A DNA stretch of 64,000 nucleotides from Epibacterium ulvae (GTDB taxonomy: Bacteria; Pseudomonadota; Alphaproteobacteria; Rhodobacterales; Rhodobacteraceae): NCBI RefSeq assembly GCF_900102795.1, contig NZ_FMWG01000002.1, positions 248,001 through 312,000 of the forward strand. Reading direction: 5' to 3'. Made by a program: the position numbers and the translations under genes. Positions 55,397 through 63,589 of the stretch are shown here, piece after piece. Within the stretch, counting starts at the first letter, position 1. Each line of letters opens with the position of its first letter. The notes under the pieces are model-generated. The model was not told the origin of the DNA, did no database searches, and worked only from the letters and a program-made list of their open reading frames with translations.

Positions 55397-56152
55397 TCAT
55401 CCTTTCCTGTCAAATTCAATAAATGCACCGCCTTGGAGGAGCATCGTGAGTGGAGTTGTGAGGTCGAAAGAAGGGGTGCTTTGTAGGGCTACCTCGAAGG
55501 CCGTGCCAAAGCTAGCGCCATTTTGCAGCGCGATAATCCAATCAGCAGCGCCTTGAGGGAGCAATTGCACAACAGGATCAAATTCCGGGCGCGTGATGAG
55601 CACATCTTGCGCGCCTGACGCAGGCTTGGGTGCGTCGTCTTCAGTGTTAAACCGCCAGATATCATAAATGGGCCAAGAGGATTTTATGACTGTGACGGCA
55701 GGAGCAATGCGTGCATGCAGCGCCATCAGATCTTCTGGTGCCAAGTCTGACAAAAATGCAGCATCAGCCATAGCTGTGTCCGCAGCGTGGTAGGCGCGGC
55801 GCATCTGCAATTCGAGCCGCGCAATATCGGGAAGGTATCCAAGATGTGCAAGCTGCGGCATTTGTGCAAGGAACGCTGGAAACTCTGCTCCATAGAACAT
55901 CATCAACGGTGATGTGGGTGGATGTGCACGCAGGAAAAGCCCTGCAAGACCATCCATATTCTGCGTGCCAAGCAATTTGGTAATGACTGGAAATGCTTGG
56001 TGCATTGCCTCTGTCAGGGATACGGCGACGTTATTGCGATAGACATTAAACCGACGACCGGCAGGGCGTTTGTTCCCATCAATCAGCCCCTCTGGAACGG
56101 GCTGTGCCGCATCCATCATTGCCCCGGTGAATAGGTTTTGCGGGACAGTCAT
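55397..56152 (-). CDS. bufC: DUF2063 protein, MNIO partner (BufC/HvfC)
   Basis: A 251-residue cytosolic protein. Its N-terminal half (RFNVYRNNVAVSLTEAMHQAFPVITKLLG; MMFYGAEFPAFLAQ; YLPDIARLELQMRRAYHAADT) matches the HvfC/BufC DUF2063 domain. This type of partner protein brings the precursor peptide to the DUF692 enzyme. It overlaps bufB by 4 bp (ATGA) and is 4 bp from doxX, so all three are tightly coupled. A RiPP-recognition role is inferred from studied family members. Confidence 0.9.
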   Translation of the reverse strand: MTVPQNLFTGAMMDAAQPVPEGLIDGNKRPAGRRFNVYRNNVAVSLTEAMHQAFPVITKLLGTQNMDGLAGLFLRAHPPTSPLMMFYGAEFPAFLAQMPQLAHLGYLPDIARLELQMRRAYHAADTAMADAAFLSDLAPEDLMALHARIAPAVTVIKSSWPIYDIWRFNTEDDAPKPASGAQDVLITRPEFDPVVQLLPQGAADWIIALQNGASFGTAFEVALQSTPSFDLTTPLTMLLQGGAFIEFDRKG

Positions 56153-57003
56153 GCGATCACCCGTTGCAAAGCATCATGAGCCCGTGCGGCTTCTGCTTCC
56201 AGAATGCTCCATTCTGGCACGTCTGTATCCCATTCAACCAGTGTAGGTTTGGGGCCTGAACGTTCCAGTGTGTGATCAAGTAAAGACCAAACCGGGTCTA
56301 CGACCTCACGGCCGTGGCTGTCGATGAGAAGAGGCGCACCATGATCATCAGTATCTTCATCGTGCCCGCCAAGATGAATTTCGCCGACTTTTTCAAGAGC
56401 AAAGGCATCGATATATTGTTGAGGTGAAAAACCAAGATTCGTTGCCGACACAAATACATTGTTCACATCAAGCAAAAGGCCGCAGCCTGTGCGCTTGCTG
56501 ACTTCTGCTAGAAACGCGGGTTCTTCCCAAGTGCTTTCTTCAAAAGCAAGATAGCTGGATGGGTTTTCGAGCAACATCGCGCGGCCAAGCGTATCTTGCA
56601 CCTGATTGATATGATCGCAAATCCGAGCAAGCGTTGCATCGGTATAGGGCAAAGGCAGAAGGTCGTTGTAGAAATGGCTTTCGTGGGTCGACCATGCCAG
56701 ATGTTCAGAAAAGCTTGCAGGATTGAGCCAGCTTACCAGATGTTTCAGTCGGGCCAGATGGTCTGCATCCAGCGGCGTTTCACCTCCAATGGAGAGGCCA
56801 ACACCATGCACAGAAATAGGAAAACGTTCTGCTAGATGGCGGAGCTGTGCCAGCGGACGGCCACCATCCCCCATATAGTTTTCAGCATGGATTTCGAGCC
56901 AGCGTACAGACCCTGAATTTTCGATAATATCCTGAAAATGTTGCGGCTTATAGCCGACGCCAGGAGAAGGTGGAAGGTGGTTGAAGTTTGTTTGGTCCAA
57001 CAT
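56149..57003 (-). CDS. bufB: DUF692 multinuclear iron oxidase (MNIO, BufB)
   Basis: A 284-residue TIM-barrel enzyme with all MNIO hallmarks: GVGYKPQHF, WLEIHAENYMG, SVHGVGLSIGG, SEHLAW, LENPSSYL, LLLDVNNVFVSATN, EIHLGGHDED and LVEWDTDVPEW, which supply the His, Asp, Glu and Asn ligands of the iron cluster. Such enzymes modify cysteines in precursor peptides; in bufferins they form thiooxazoles. The ATG at 57003 is chosen for its GGAGG site; an in-frame TTG 33 bases upstream is weaker. A hairpin separates it from the precursor gene. Confidence 0.93.
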   Translation of the reverse strand: MLDQTNFNHLPPSPGVGYKPQHFQDIIENSGSVRWLEIHAENYMGDGGRPLAQLRHLAERFPISVHGVGLSIGGETPLDADHLARLKHLVSWLNPASFSEHLAWSTHESHFYNDLLPLPYTDATLARICDHINQVQDTLGRAMLLENPSSYLAFEESTWEEPAFLAEVSKRTGCGLLLDVNNVFVSATNLGFSPQQYIDAFALEKVGEIHLGGHDEDTDDHGAPLLIDSHGREVVDPVWSLLDHTLERSGPKPTLVEWDTDVPEWSILEAEAARAHDALQRVIA

Positions 57004-57036
57004 CGGTGCCTCCGATCCAGTCTCTGTGGCAAGCAA

Positions 57037-57063
57037 TGGGGCGGACTGTTTAGATCCGCCCCA
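57037..57063 (-). terminator. Attenuator-like hairpin between bufA and bufB
   Basis: A perfect 9-bp stem TGGGGCGGA / TCCGCCCCA with a 9-nt loop in the 83-bp gap, followed on the minus strand by TTGCTTG, a poor T-run. It may let only part of the transcription pass into bufB, keeping precursor in excess over enzyme. Confidence 0.6.
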
Positions 57064-57086
57064 GCGCGAAAGTCTTTGATGCAGGC

Positions 57087-57392
57087 TTATGCAGGCAGGT
57101 CGCGTGTCTGCTCTTCCAGAGAGCCTTCACGTGGTGTGCCGTCTGCCATTGCAGGCAGTTCGATTGATGTGCAGGTGCCCGCGTCAACCAGTGTCCAGGC
57201 GTTGCCTTGGTAATCAACGGTTGAGGTGCCCGCGCAGGTGGTGCCGGGGCCGGCTGCGCAATCGTTCTGACCTGCCAGAGAAATGCCGTAGCATTTTTCT
57301 TTGGACTGTGCAGAAGCTGCACCGGTCAAAGTTGCGGTCATTGCGGCTGCGACTGCGCCAGCAACGGCGATAGATTTTGCTGTGTTCGACAT
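57087..57392 (-). CDS. bufA: DUF2282 bufferin-type RiPP precursor
   Basis: A 101-residue precursor: signal peptide to about residue 28 ([16 protein letters not shown]), then the DUF2282 core with four cysteines at 34, 45, 53 and 74. The segments [17 protein letters not shown] and [12 protein letters not shown] fit the bufferin class. Bufferins are modified by the MNIO in the cytoplasm, exported and bind copper in the periplasm. An acidic tail ([11 protein letters not shown]) follows. The ATG at 57392 has an AAAGGA site. It is the first gene of the operon. The copper role is inferred from Caulobacter work. Confidence 0.9.
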   Translation of the reverse strand: MSNTAKSIAVAGAVAAAMTATLTGAASAQSKEKCYGISLAGQNDCAAGPGTTCAGTSTVDYQGNAWTLVDAGTCTSIELPAMADGTPREGSLEEQTRDLPA

Positions 57393-57483
57393 CTCAATGG
57401 TCCTTTCGGTAATACATGCGGTGTCGTGATGACATGGAAACACTAACCCGAAGTTTCACAGCATTGAAATCACGAGCTTGTGT

Positions 57484-57537
57484 GTCACGTCCGCGTCAAC
57501 ACCTGTGACGCATAATAGCTGCAAAGCCTGCGTGACG
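57484..57537. promoter_or_regulatory. GTGAC repeats upstream of bufA
   Basis: Three copies of GTGAC or its complement lie at 57484-57488, 57505-57509 and 57532-57536; the first two form an inverted pair 16 bp apart. They sit 90-145 bp before the bufA start and could be an operator. No known copper-sensor motif was recognised. Confidence 0.35.
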
Positions 57538-57561
57538 TTAGGAAAATTTCATGTCTCTACC

Positions 57562-57589
57562 AAAAAAACGGCCCCCGAAGGAGCCGTTT
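57562..57589 (-). terminator. Intrinsic terminator after thrS
   Basis: Minus-strand stem AAACGGCTCC / GGGGCCGTTT around a TTCG tetraloop (one mismatched or wobble pair), followed by TTTTTTT-like sequence. It lies 21 bp after the thrS stop. Confidence 0.85.
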
Positions 57590-57610
57590 GAAACAGTTGA
57601 TTACGAATTG

Positions 57611-59557
57611 TTACAAAAGATCTGGAGGTGTTGCCTCTACGGCAAGGGCTTTTGTTACATCTTCCAACGCCTGTACGCTGGTTTTCTTCTCGCCCAAGCG
57701 CCGCACTGATACGGTACGCTCTTCGACTTCCCGATGTCCGACAGCCAGAATGACCGGAACTTTGCCCAAGGAATGCTCTCGCACCTTGTAGTTGATCTTT
57801 TCGTTGCGGGTGTCGGCTTCGACACGAATGCCTGTAGCGCGTAGGGTGTTGACCACCTCATTCACATATTCATCTGCATCCGACGTGATCGAAGCCACAA
57901 CCACCTGACGCGGTGCCAGCCAGAACGGGAGCTTACCTGCATGTTCTTCGATCAAAATGCCGATGAAACGCTCAAACGAGCCTAGAACCGCGCGGTGCAA
58001 CATCACGGGGCGGTGTTTGTTGCCGTCTTGTCCGATATAGCTGGCATCCAAGCGTTCGGGCAGGTTTGCGTCCACCTGAATGGTACCACACTGCCAGGTT
58101 CGGCCGATCGCGTCGGTTAGGGTGAATTCAAGTTTGGGGCCATAAAAAGCGCCTTCGCCCTCGAGGATCTCATACTCATGACCGGCAGCCTTACAGGCTT
58201 CACCCAGTGCTTTTTCCATGTGATCCCAGGTTTCATCCGTGCCGATGCGCTTTTCAGGGCGGGTCGAGAGTTTGATCGTCCAGTCGTTAAAGCCCAGATC
58301 ACCGTAGATCTTTGACAGGAAGTCAATGAACTGGGCGGTCTCGGCTTCGATCTGCTCATCGGCGCAAAAGATGTGACCATCGTCCTGCGTAAAGCCGCGC
58401 ACGCGCATAATACCGTGCAGAGCGCCAGAGGGTTCATAGCGGGCGCAGGACCCAAATTCTGCCATGCGCAGCGGCAGATCGCGGTAGGATTTCAGGCCTT
58501 GATTGAACACTTGCACGTGGCAGGGGCAGTTCATGGGTTTCAGCGCGTTTACGGCTTTTTCTCGGGCATGGTCTTCGTCCACTTCGACGATGAACATGTT
58601 TTCCTGATACTTGTCCCAGTGGCCGGATTTTTCCCAAAGTTTGCGATCCACCACCTGCGGTGTATTTACCTCAACATAGCCGCCTTTGTCTTGTTGACGG
58701 CGGATGTAGTCTTGTAGGGTGGTGTAAATGCGCCAGCCGTTTGGGTGCCAGAATATCTGACCTGGGGCTTCTTCCTGCATGTGGAAAAGACCCATTTCCT
58801 TGCCGAGTTTGCGGTGATCCCGCTTTGCGGCTTCTTCCAGCATGTTGAGGTGCTGTTTCAGCTTTTCTTTGCCGCTGAAGGCCACGCCATAGATCCGTTG
58901 AAGCATGGCACGATCACTGTCACCGCGCCAATAGGCACCGGCGATGGACATCAGTTTAAAGGCATCGCCCGGAACCTGGCCAGTGTGCTGCAAATGCGGA
59001 CCGCGGCACAGGTCCTGCCAATCGCCGTGCCAATACATGCGCAAAGGTTCATCGCCGGGAATGCTCTCGATCAGCTCAACCTTATAAGGTTCGTTGTTAT
59101 CCGTGTAATACTGAACAGCGCGATCCCGATCCCAGATTTCGGTGGTGACCGCGTCACGCTTGTTGATGATCTCGCGCATCTTTTTTTCGATGGTGGCTAG
59201 ATCTTCAGGAGTAAAAGGTTCGGCGCGGTCAAAATCATAATACCATCCGTCTTTGATGACAGGACCGATGGTGACTTTGGTATCGGGCCAGATCTCTTGC
59301 ACGGCGCGGGCCATGATATGCGCAAGGTCGTGGCGGATCAGCTCATTTGCTTGATCTTCGTCCTTGAGCGTGTGAATGGCAACTGTGCTGTCCGCCTCAA
59401 TTGGCCATTGCAGGTCCCAGTGCGCACCATTTACGGTGGCTGAGATCGCTTTCTTTGCAAGAGATGTGGAAATATCTGCGGCCACTTGCGCGGCTGTTAC
59501 ACCTGCGTCAAAGCTGCGCGCGTTGCCATCGGGAAATGTGAGGGAAATCTGGGCCAT
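57611..59557 (-). CDS. thrS: Threonyl-tRNA synthetase
   Basis: A 648-residue class II synthetase with an N-terminal TGS domain (about 1-62), an editing/second additional domain ([26 protein letters not shown]), the catalytic core ([28 protein letters not shown], with the zinc-binding cysteine; [14 protein letters not shown]) and an anticodon-binding C-terminus. It charges tRNA-Thr and edits Ser-tRNA. It stands alone with a strong terminator, upstream of the bufferin-type operon on the same strand. Confidence 0.96.
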   Translation of the reverse strand: MAQISLTFPDGNARSFDAGVTAAQVAADISTSLAKKAISATVNGAHWDLQWPIEADSTVAIHTLKDEDQANELIRHDLAHIMARAVQEIWPDTKVTIGPVIKDGWYYDFDRAEPFTPEDLATIEKKMREIINKRDAVTTEIWDRDRAVQYYTDNNEPYKVELIESIPGDEPLRMYWHGDWQDLCRGPHLQHTGQVPGDAFKLMSIAGAYWRGDSDRAMLQRIYGVAFSGKEKLKQHLNMLEEAAKRDHRKLGKEMGLFHMQEEAPGQIFWHPNGWRIYTTLQDYIRRQQDKGGYVEVNTPQVVDRKLWEKSGHWDKYQENMFIVEVDEDHAREKAVNALKPMNCPCHVQVFNQGLKSYRDLPLRMAEFGSCARYEPSGALHGIMRVRGFTQDDGHIFCADEQIEAETAQFIDFLSKIYGDLGFNDWTIKLSTRPEKRIGTDETWDHMEKALGEACKAAGHEYEILEGEGAFYGPKLEFTLTDAIGRTWQCGTIQVDANLPERLDASYIGQDGNKHRPVMLHRAVLGSFERFIGILIEEHAGKLPFWLAPRQVVVASITSDADEYVNEVVNTLRATGIRVEADTRNEKINYKVREHSLGKVPVILAVGHREVEERTVSVRRLGEKKTSVQALEDVTKALAVEATPPDLL

Positions 59558-59875
59558 GTGCCTGGCTGCTCCTCGTCGTTTTGGCGCCTACAAAGCGCCC
59601 GGTTGCGGGTATGGTTCGCGGCCTTGATGACCAAATGCGCTGACAAGGTCAAGACGATAGAGCGCGTATGGTCTTTTTGGTGACGGTTTGATGTGCCCAC
59701 AAATGGAAAACAGGAGCGCGCGCTGGTTTTTCTGATCACTGCGATTTGAGGCAAAGGTGATTGGATTACCGCAACGTAAAACGTGATGCTGAGACATCGC
59801 TTGCTGTTGCAATGTGGCAGATCGCCTCTGTCTGTAGCGGTAAGTCAACATATGGTTTGGCGAAAGGACCCTTTG
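59558..59875. other. Divergent gap between thrS and the DUF3179 gene
   Basis: A 318-bp gap that must hold both promoters. A CCTTG ... CAAGG inverted pair is at about 59622-59648. No leader peptide, T-box or other recognisable RNA element was found. Confidence 0.4.
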
Positions 59876-61258
59876 ATGTTGCACCGTTTGAAATTGACCC
59901 GTTCTCTTTTGCTGGCCACGGTTGCTGCCATGCCATTGCTGATTGGCACACCAACATTTGCCCAAGAGGCGGGGGCTTTGCCGGATTACATTGTGAAAGA
60001 ATTTGGTAAACCGCCTGCAATTCCGACGGGCGGGTATTCACCAGAGCTAGAAGAAGCCTTTCAGGTGGCATTTGTCGACAGTGTTGCGCAGTCTTCTTGG
60101 GGACGTGATCAGACGGTTGCTTTAGAGCAGGTTGCGGCCTCGGGTGATCCCCGTCTGGCCTGGGTGATTGCGGACCTGATGCGGTTCGTTTCTGGTCCTG
60201 ATCTGTCGCGGCAATTGTCGGATGCGGCGGCAACCTTGCTGGACGTGAGATCCCCGCGCCGCAATCAGTGGGGCGTGATCACGGACCATCTCATTGCTTG
60301 GGATATTCCAGAGCCTCCCGGATATCTTGCCCTGAAGCGGGCTATTTTCACTCAAACTGTGCCGGGGTGGGATAAAATTTTTGTCGAAGGTGAAATCGAC
60401 TGGCGATTGGTCTCATGGGGGGGCGTTTTGATTGATGATCGTGCCTATGACACTACGGATGAGCGTTGCAATTGTATTCCAGCGGCTGACAACCCCGAAG
60501 TCACCAGCGCAGAAGAGGCAACCTGGCTTGATGATGACGATGTGGTGTTCGGGGTCGAGGTCAACGGAGAGTACCGTGCCTATCCCCGCCAGATCATGGA
60601 AGTCCGCGAGATGGTGAATGACACGCTGGGCGGACGTGATCTGGGTATTCCTTACTGTACGCTGTGCGGTGCGGCACAAGCCTATTTTACCGATGATGTC
60701 CCACGGGGGGTGAAACGGCCTGTTTTGCGCACATCGGGGCTGCTGATCCGGTCCAATAAGGTGATGTATGATATCACCAGTCATTCTGTTTTTGATACGT
60801 TTTTGGGTAAGGCTGTGACTGGGCCTCTGGCGAAGAAAGGGGTGACGCTGAAACAGGCAAGTGTTGTCACCACGACCTGGGCCGATTGGAAAGAGGCGCA
60901 CCCTGAGACGACGGTGCTTGCGGAAGAGCTGGCCTTGGGGCGGGATTTTGATTTCCGCAATGGTCGCGACGCCAATGGACCGATTTTCCCGGTGGGAGAT
61001 GTCGACCCGCGATTGTCTGTACATGAAGACGTGATTGGGGTGGTCACGGCATCTGGGCGTCCGGTTGCATTTCAGCGCAGCAAAGCGGTCGCGGCGCTGT
61101 CACGCGGGAAAGACATCACATTTGAAAATGTGCGCCTTGTTCTGGATGGCGGTGGCGTAAAAGCTGTGAGCACGGATGGTGCAAGTGTCGGAAGCCATCA
61201 GGCCTTTTGGTTCGCCTGGTCACAGTTCCATCCCAACACAGAACTGTGGTCCGGATGA
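59876..61258 (+). CDS. DUF3179-domain exported protein
   Basis: A 460-residue secreted protein: a signal peptide (LLLATVAAMPLLIGTPTFA), an N-terminal helical part, and DUF3179 from about residue 190 with EVNGEYRAYPRQIMEVREMVND, the CxxC-bearing IPYCTLCGAAQAY, and RPVLRTSGLLIRSNKVMYD. DUF3179 proteins lack a settled function; the cysteine pair suggests a redox or metal site. The ATG at 59876 has an AAAGGA site and begins the signal peptide. A terminator hairpin follows. Confidence 0.85.
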   Translation: MLHRLKLTRSLLLATVAAMPLLIGTPTFAQEAGALPDYIVKEFGKPPAIPTGGYSPELEEAFQVAFVDSVAQSSWGRDQTVALEQVAASGDPRLAWVIADLMRFVSGPDLSRQLSDAAATLLDVRSPRRNQWGVITDHLIAWDIPEPPGYLALKRAIFTQTVPGWDKIFVEGEIDWRLVSWGGVLIDDRAYDTTDERCNCIPAADNPEVTSAEEATWLDDDDVVFGVEVNGEYRAYPRQIMEVREMVNDTLGGRDLGIPYCTLCGAAQAYFTDDVPRGVKRPVLRTSGLLIRSNKVMYDITSHSVFDTFLGKAVTGPLAKKGVTLKQASVVTTTWADWKEAHPETTVLAEELALGRDFDFRNGRDANGPIFPVGDVDPRLSVHEDVIGVVTASGRPVAFQRSKAVAALSRGKDITFENVRLVLDGGGVKAVSTDGASVGSHQAFWFAWSQFHPNTELWSG

Positions 61259-61285
61259 TCGCGGCATCATTTGAATGACATTTGG

Positions 61286-61311
61286 CGCAGGTCTTTGGAC
61301 CTGCGTTTTCT
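61286..61311 (+). terminator. Intrinsic terminator after the DUF3179 gene
   Basis: A perfect 8-bp stem CGCAGGTC / GACCTGCG with a TTTG loop, followed by TTTTCT. Confidence 0.82.
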
Positions 61312-61375
61312 ATTGGGAAAGGGCTTTGGCGAATCTTTGCCCCCGTGTCATATCCAGTAAAAAGGGAGCGCTGAT

Positions 61376-62113
61376 ATGGGCATTCAATTTCTGGAAACCA
61401 ATGAAGGGCGGCGCATCGCCTTTCACAAACATGCAGGGCAGGGCCCTTGTATTTTGTTTTTGGGCGGCCTGAAATCAGATATGGAGGGCACCAAAGCGGT
61501 GCATCTTGAGGCCTGGGCCAAAGCGCAGGGACGTGCCTTTGTGAGGTTTGATTACTCCGGTCATGGGCAAAGCTCTAACACTTTTGAAGAAGGCGCGATT
61601 GGTGATTGGCATGAGGACACGCTGGCGGTTGTCGACCAATTGATTGAGGGGCCGATTGTTGCGGTTGGCTCATCCATGGGCGGTTGGCAGGCGCTGTTGC
61701 TGTCAAAAGCGCGGCCTCAGCGCTTGAAGGCGCTGGTGACAATTGCCGCTGCGCCTGATTTCACCGAGGATGGCTGGTGGCAGAACTTTGACGATGATCA
61801 AAAAACGGCCTTGGATCAGCAAGGTTATGTTGATTTGCCCAGCGATTATATGGAACCGTTTCGTGTGTCCAAACGGATGATTGAAGATGGGCGCGCGCAT
61901 CTGGTGCTGCGTTCTCCTTTAAATCTGCCATTTCCCGTGCGGTGTTTGCAGGGCACGGCAGACACTGCCGTGTCTACGGAAACGGCCTTGACCCTTTTGG
62001 AACACGCCAATTGCGAAGACATGCGCTTGCACTTGGTGAAGGATGCGGATCATCGGTTTTCGGATGAAACATGCCTTGATCTGATCGAATCCGCTGTCAA
62101 AGAGGTGCTTTGA
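61376..62113 (+). CDS. Alpha/beta hydrolase (ABHD10-like)
   Basis: A 245-residue serine hydrolase. The nucleophile elbow is GSSMGG, the acid is in QGTADTAVS and the histidine in DADHRFSD, so the triad is complete. FLGGLKSDMEGTKA after strand 3 and FDYSGHGQSS are typical of the ABHD10-like group, whose mammalian member removes fatty acyl groups. The substrate is unknown. Its stop shares one base with the start of the phosphatase gene, so they are co-translated. Confidence 0.85.
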   Translation: MGIQFLETNEGRRIAFHKHAGQGPCILFLGGLKSDMEGTKAVHLEAWAKAQGRAFVRFDYSGHGQSSNTFEEGAIGDWHEDTLAVVDQLIEGPIVAVGSSMGGWQALLLSKARPQRLKALVTIAAAPDFTEDGWWQNFDDDQKTALDQQGYVDLPSDYMEPFRVSKRMIEDGRAHLVLRSPLNLPFPVRCLQGTADTAVSTETALTLLEHANCEDMRLHLVKDADHRFSDETCLDLIESAVKEVL

Positions 62114-62706
62114 TGCGGCGTTTGCTGTTCATCACACATGCAGATGTGTTGATCGACCCAAACGTTCCGGTTGAACGATGGCCACTGAATGACAAAGGGC
62201 GTGCGCGTCATGAAGCGTTTTCAAATGCGCCCTGTCTTGATGGTGTCTTGACTGTTTATTCCAGTGCGGAGCAAAAAGCGCTGGATGGTGCTGAGATTTT
62301 GTCAAAAGCACGCGGCATTCCACATCGTATTGAAACCTTGCTTCACGAAAATGATCGCACCGCGACTGGTTTTTTGCCGCCTGAAGACTTTGAACAGGCT
62401 GCAGATGCTTTTTTTGCGCACCCAACTGAAAGCATGCGGGGGTGGGAGCGTGCTTGCGATGCACAGGCGCGTGTTGTCTCTGTCTGTCAGCAGATCGCGC
62501 GCACCGAGACTGAAGGTGATATTGCGATTGTTGGCCATGGCGGCGTCGGGGCGTTGTTGCTGTGTTATGCGGCAGGTGTCGAGATATCGCGCAGCTATGA
62601 CCAGCCGGGACGTGGTGGCGGGAATGTTATTATTTTAAGCCTGCCGACGCTCTCGGTGATAGAAAGCTGGCAGTCGCTTGAGACGTTAAGCGAGAAAACT
62701 TCGTAA
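62113..62706 (+). CDS. Histidine phosphatase-superfamily protein
   Basis: A 197-residue phosphoglycerate mutase-like protein. The usual RHG motif is replaced by THA (LLFITHADVLID), keeping the catalytic histidine but not the arginine; the second histidine is in VGHGGVGALLL and an acidic LLHENDRTATG lies between. I recall this variant as common in Rhodobacterales. The ATG at 62113 overlaps the hydrolase stop by one base. Substrate unknown; activity may be altered. Confidence 0.8.
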   Translation: MRRLLFITHADVLIDPNVPVERWPLNDKGRARHEAFSNAPCLDGVLTVYSSAEQKALDGAEILSKARGIPHRIETLLHENDRTATGFLPPEDFEQAADAFFAHPTESMRGWERACDAQARVVSVCQQIARTETEGDIAIVGHGGVGALLLCYAAGVEISRSYDQPGRGGGNVIILSLPTLSVIESWQSLETLSEKTS

Positions 62707-62842
62707 AATACGCTGCATTTGCTTGTGGTTGTGTATTTAAATTCTCTTCTTTTAGGGCACAGTTTGAGAGACAGTTAAACCTAACGCGATCGCTCGGCTC
62801 TTTGTTGGGGCTGAGCAAACACAAATATCAAGAGAGATGAAT

Positions 62843-63589
62843 ATGCAGCCAGTGCCAGATGCGATTGATCCTCTTGTCTTTATACCGGGCATGATGATGG
62901 ATGGGCGATTGTTTCGTCATCAAAATCTGGCGCTTAACCCTGAGCGTGCGACGATCAGCTTTCTACCGATAGGAGAAGATCGCATCGAAGCTTTGGCTGA
63001 GCGTGCTCTGGCGCAACTGCCAGAACGGTTTGCGCTTGTTGGCCATGGGCTGGGGGGGATTGTTGCAATGGAAGTGGTGCGCCGCGCACCTGCGCGTGTG
63101 TTGCGGTTGTGTTTGATGTCGACCTCACCGTTGCCGGAAAGCCCGACGCAAGCCTCTGAACGAGAGCCATTGATTATCGGAGCGCGCACGGGGCGTCTGC
63201 TTGAAGCTGTGAAAGCCAACCTGTGTGCTGATTGGATGGCACCGGGTGCGGGGCGACTGACATTATCTGAAGAGATTTTACAGATAGGCCTAGAGCTTGG
63301 TGCAGATGTATTTGTTCAACAATCTCGCGCGTTACAGCGACGCGCGGATCTGCAAAGTGCTTTGCGACGTTTTAAGGGGCCATCACTGGTGCTGTGCGGA
63401 GAGCATGATCAATTGTTCCCGCTAAAGCGCCAAAAGCTTTTGGCTGATCTATTGCCGCATTCGCAACTACAGATTATTCCGCACGCCGCGCATATGGCGC
63501 CTCTTGAAAATCCTGTTTTGGTGACACAGGCGCTGGCAAACTGGTTGTCCTGGCCCGCTGAAGAAACCGGTCTTGCGCGGGATGCTTAG
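62843..63589 (+). CDS. Alpha/beta hydrolase with altered nucleophile
   Basis: A 248-residue alpha/beta-fold protein starting at ATG 62843 (an AGAGAG site lies 6 bases before; the ATG at 62837 abuts it). VFIPGMMMDGRLF and VVRRAPARVLRLCLMSTSPLPE match a Rhodobacterales hydrolase group. The nucleophile elbow, usually GxSxGG, reads GHGLGG, so glycine replaces serine, while the acid (CGEHDQLF) and histidine (PHAAHMAPLE) remain. It may be inactive as a hydrolase or have another role. It overlaps the end of the convergent last gene by 4 bp. Confidence 0.78.
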   Translation: MQPVPDAIDPLVFIPGMMMDGRLFRHQNLALNPERATISFLPIGEDRIEALAERALAQLPERFALVGHGLGGIVAMEVVRRAPARVLRLCLMSTSPLPESPTQASEREPLIIGARTGRLLEAVKANLCADWMAPGAGRLTLSEEILQIGLELGADVFVQQSRALQRRADLQSALRRFKGPSLVLCGEHDQLFPLKRQKLLADLLPHSQLQIIPHAAHMAPLENPVLVTQALANWLSWPAEETGLARDA

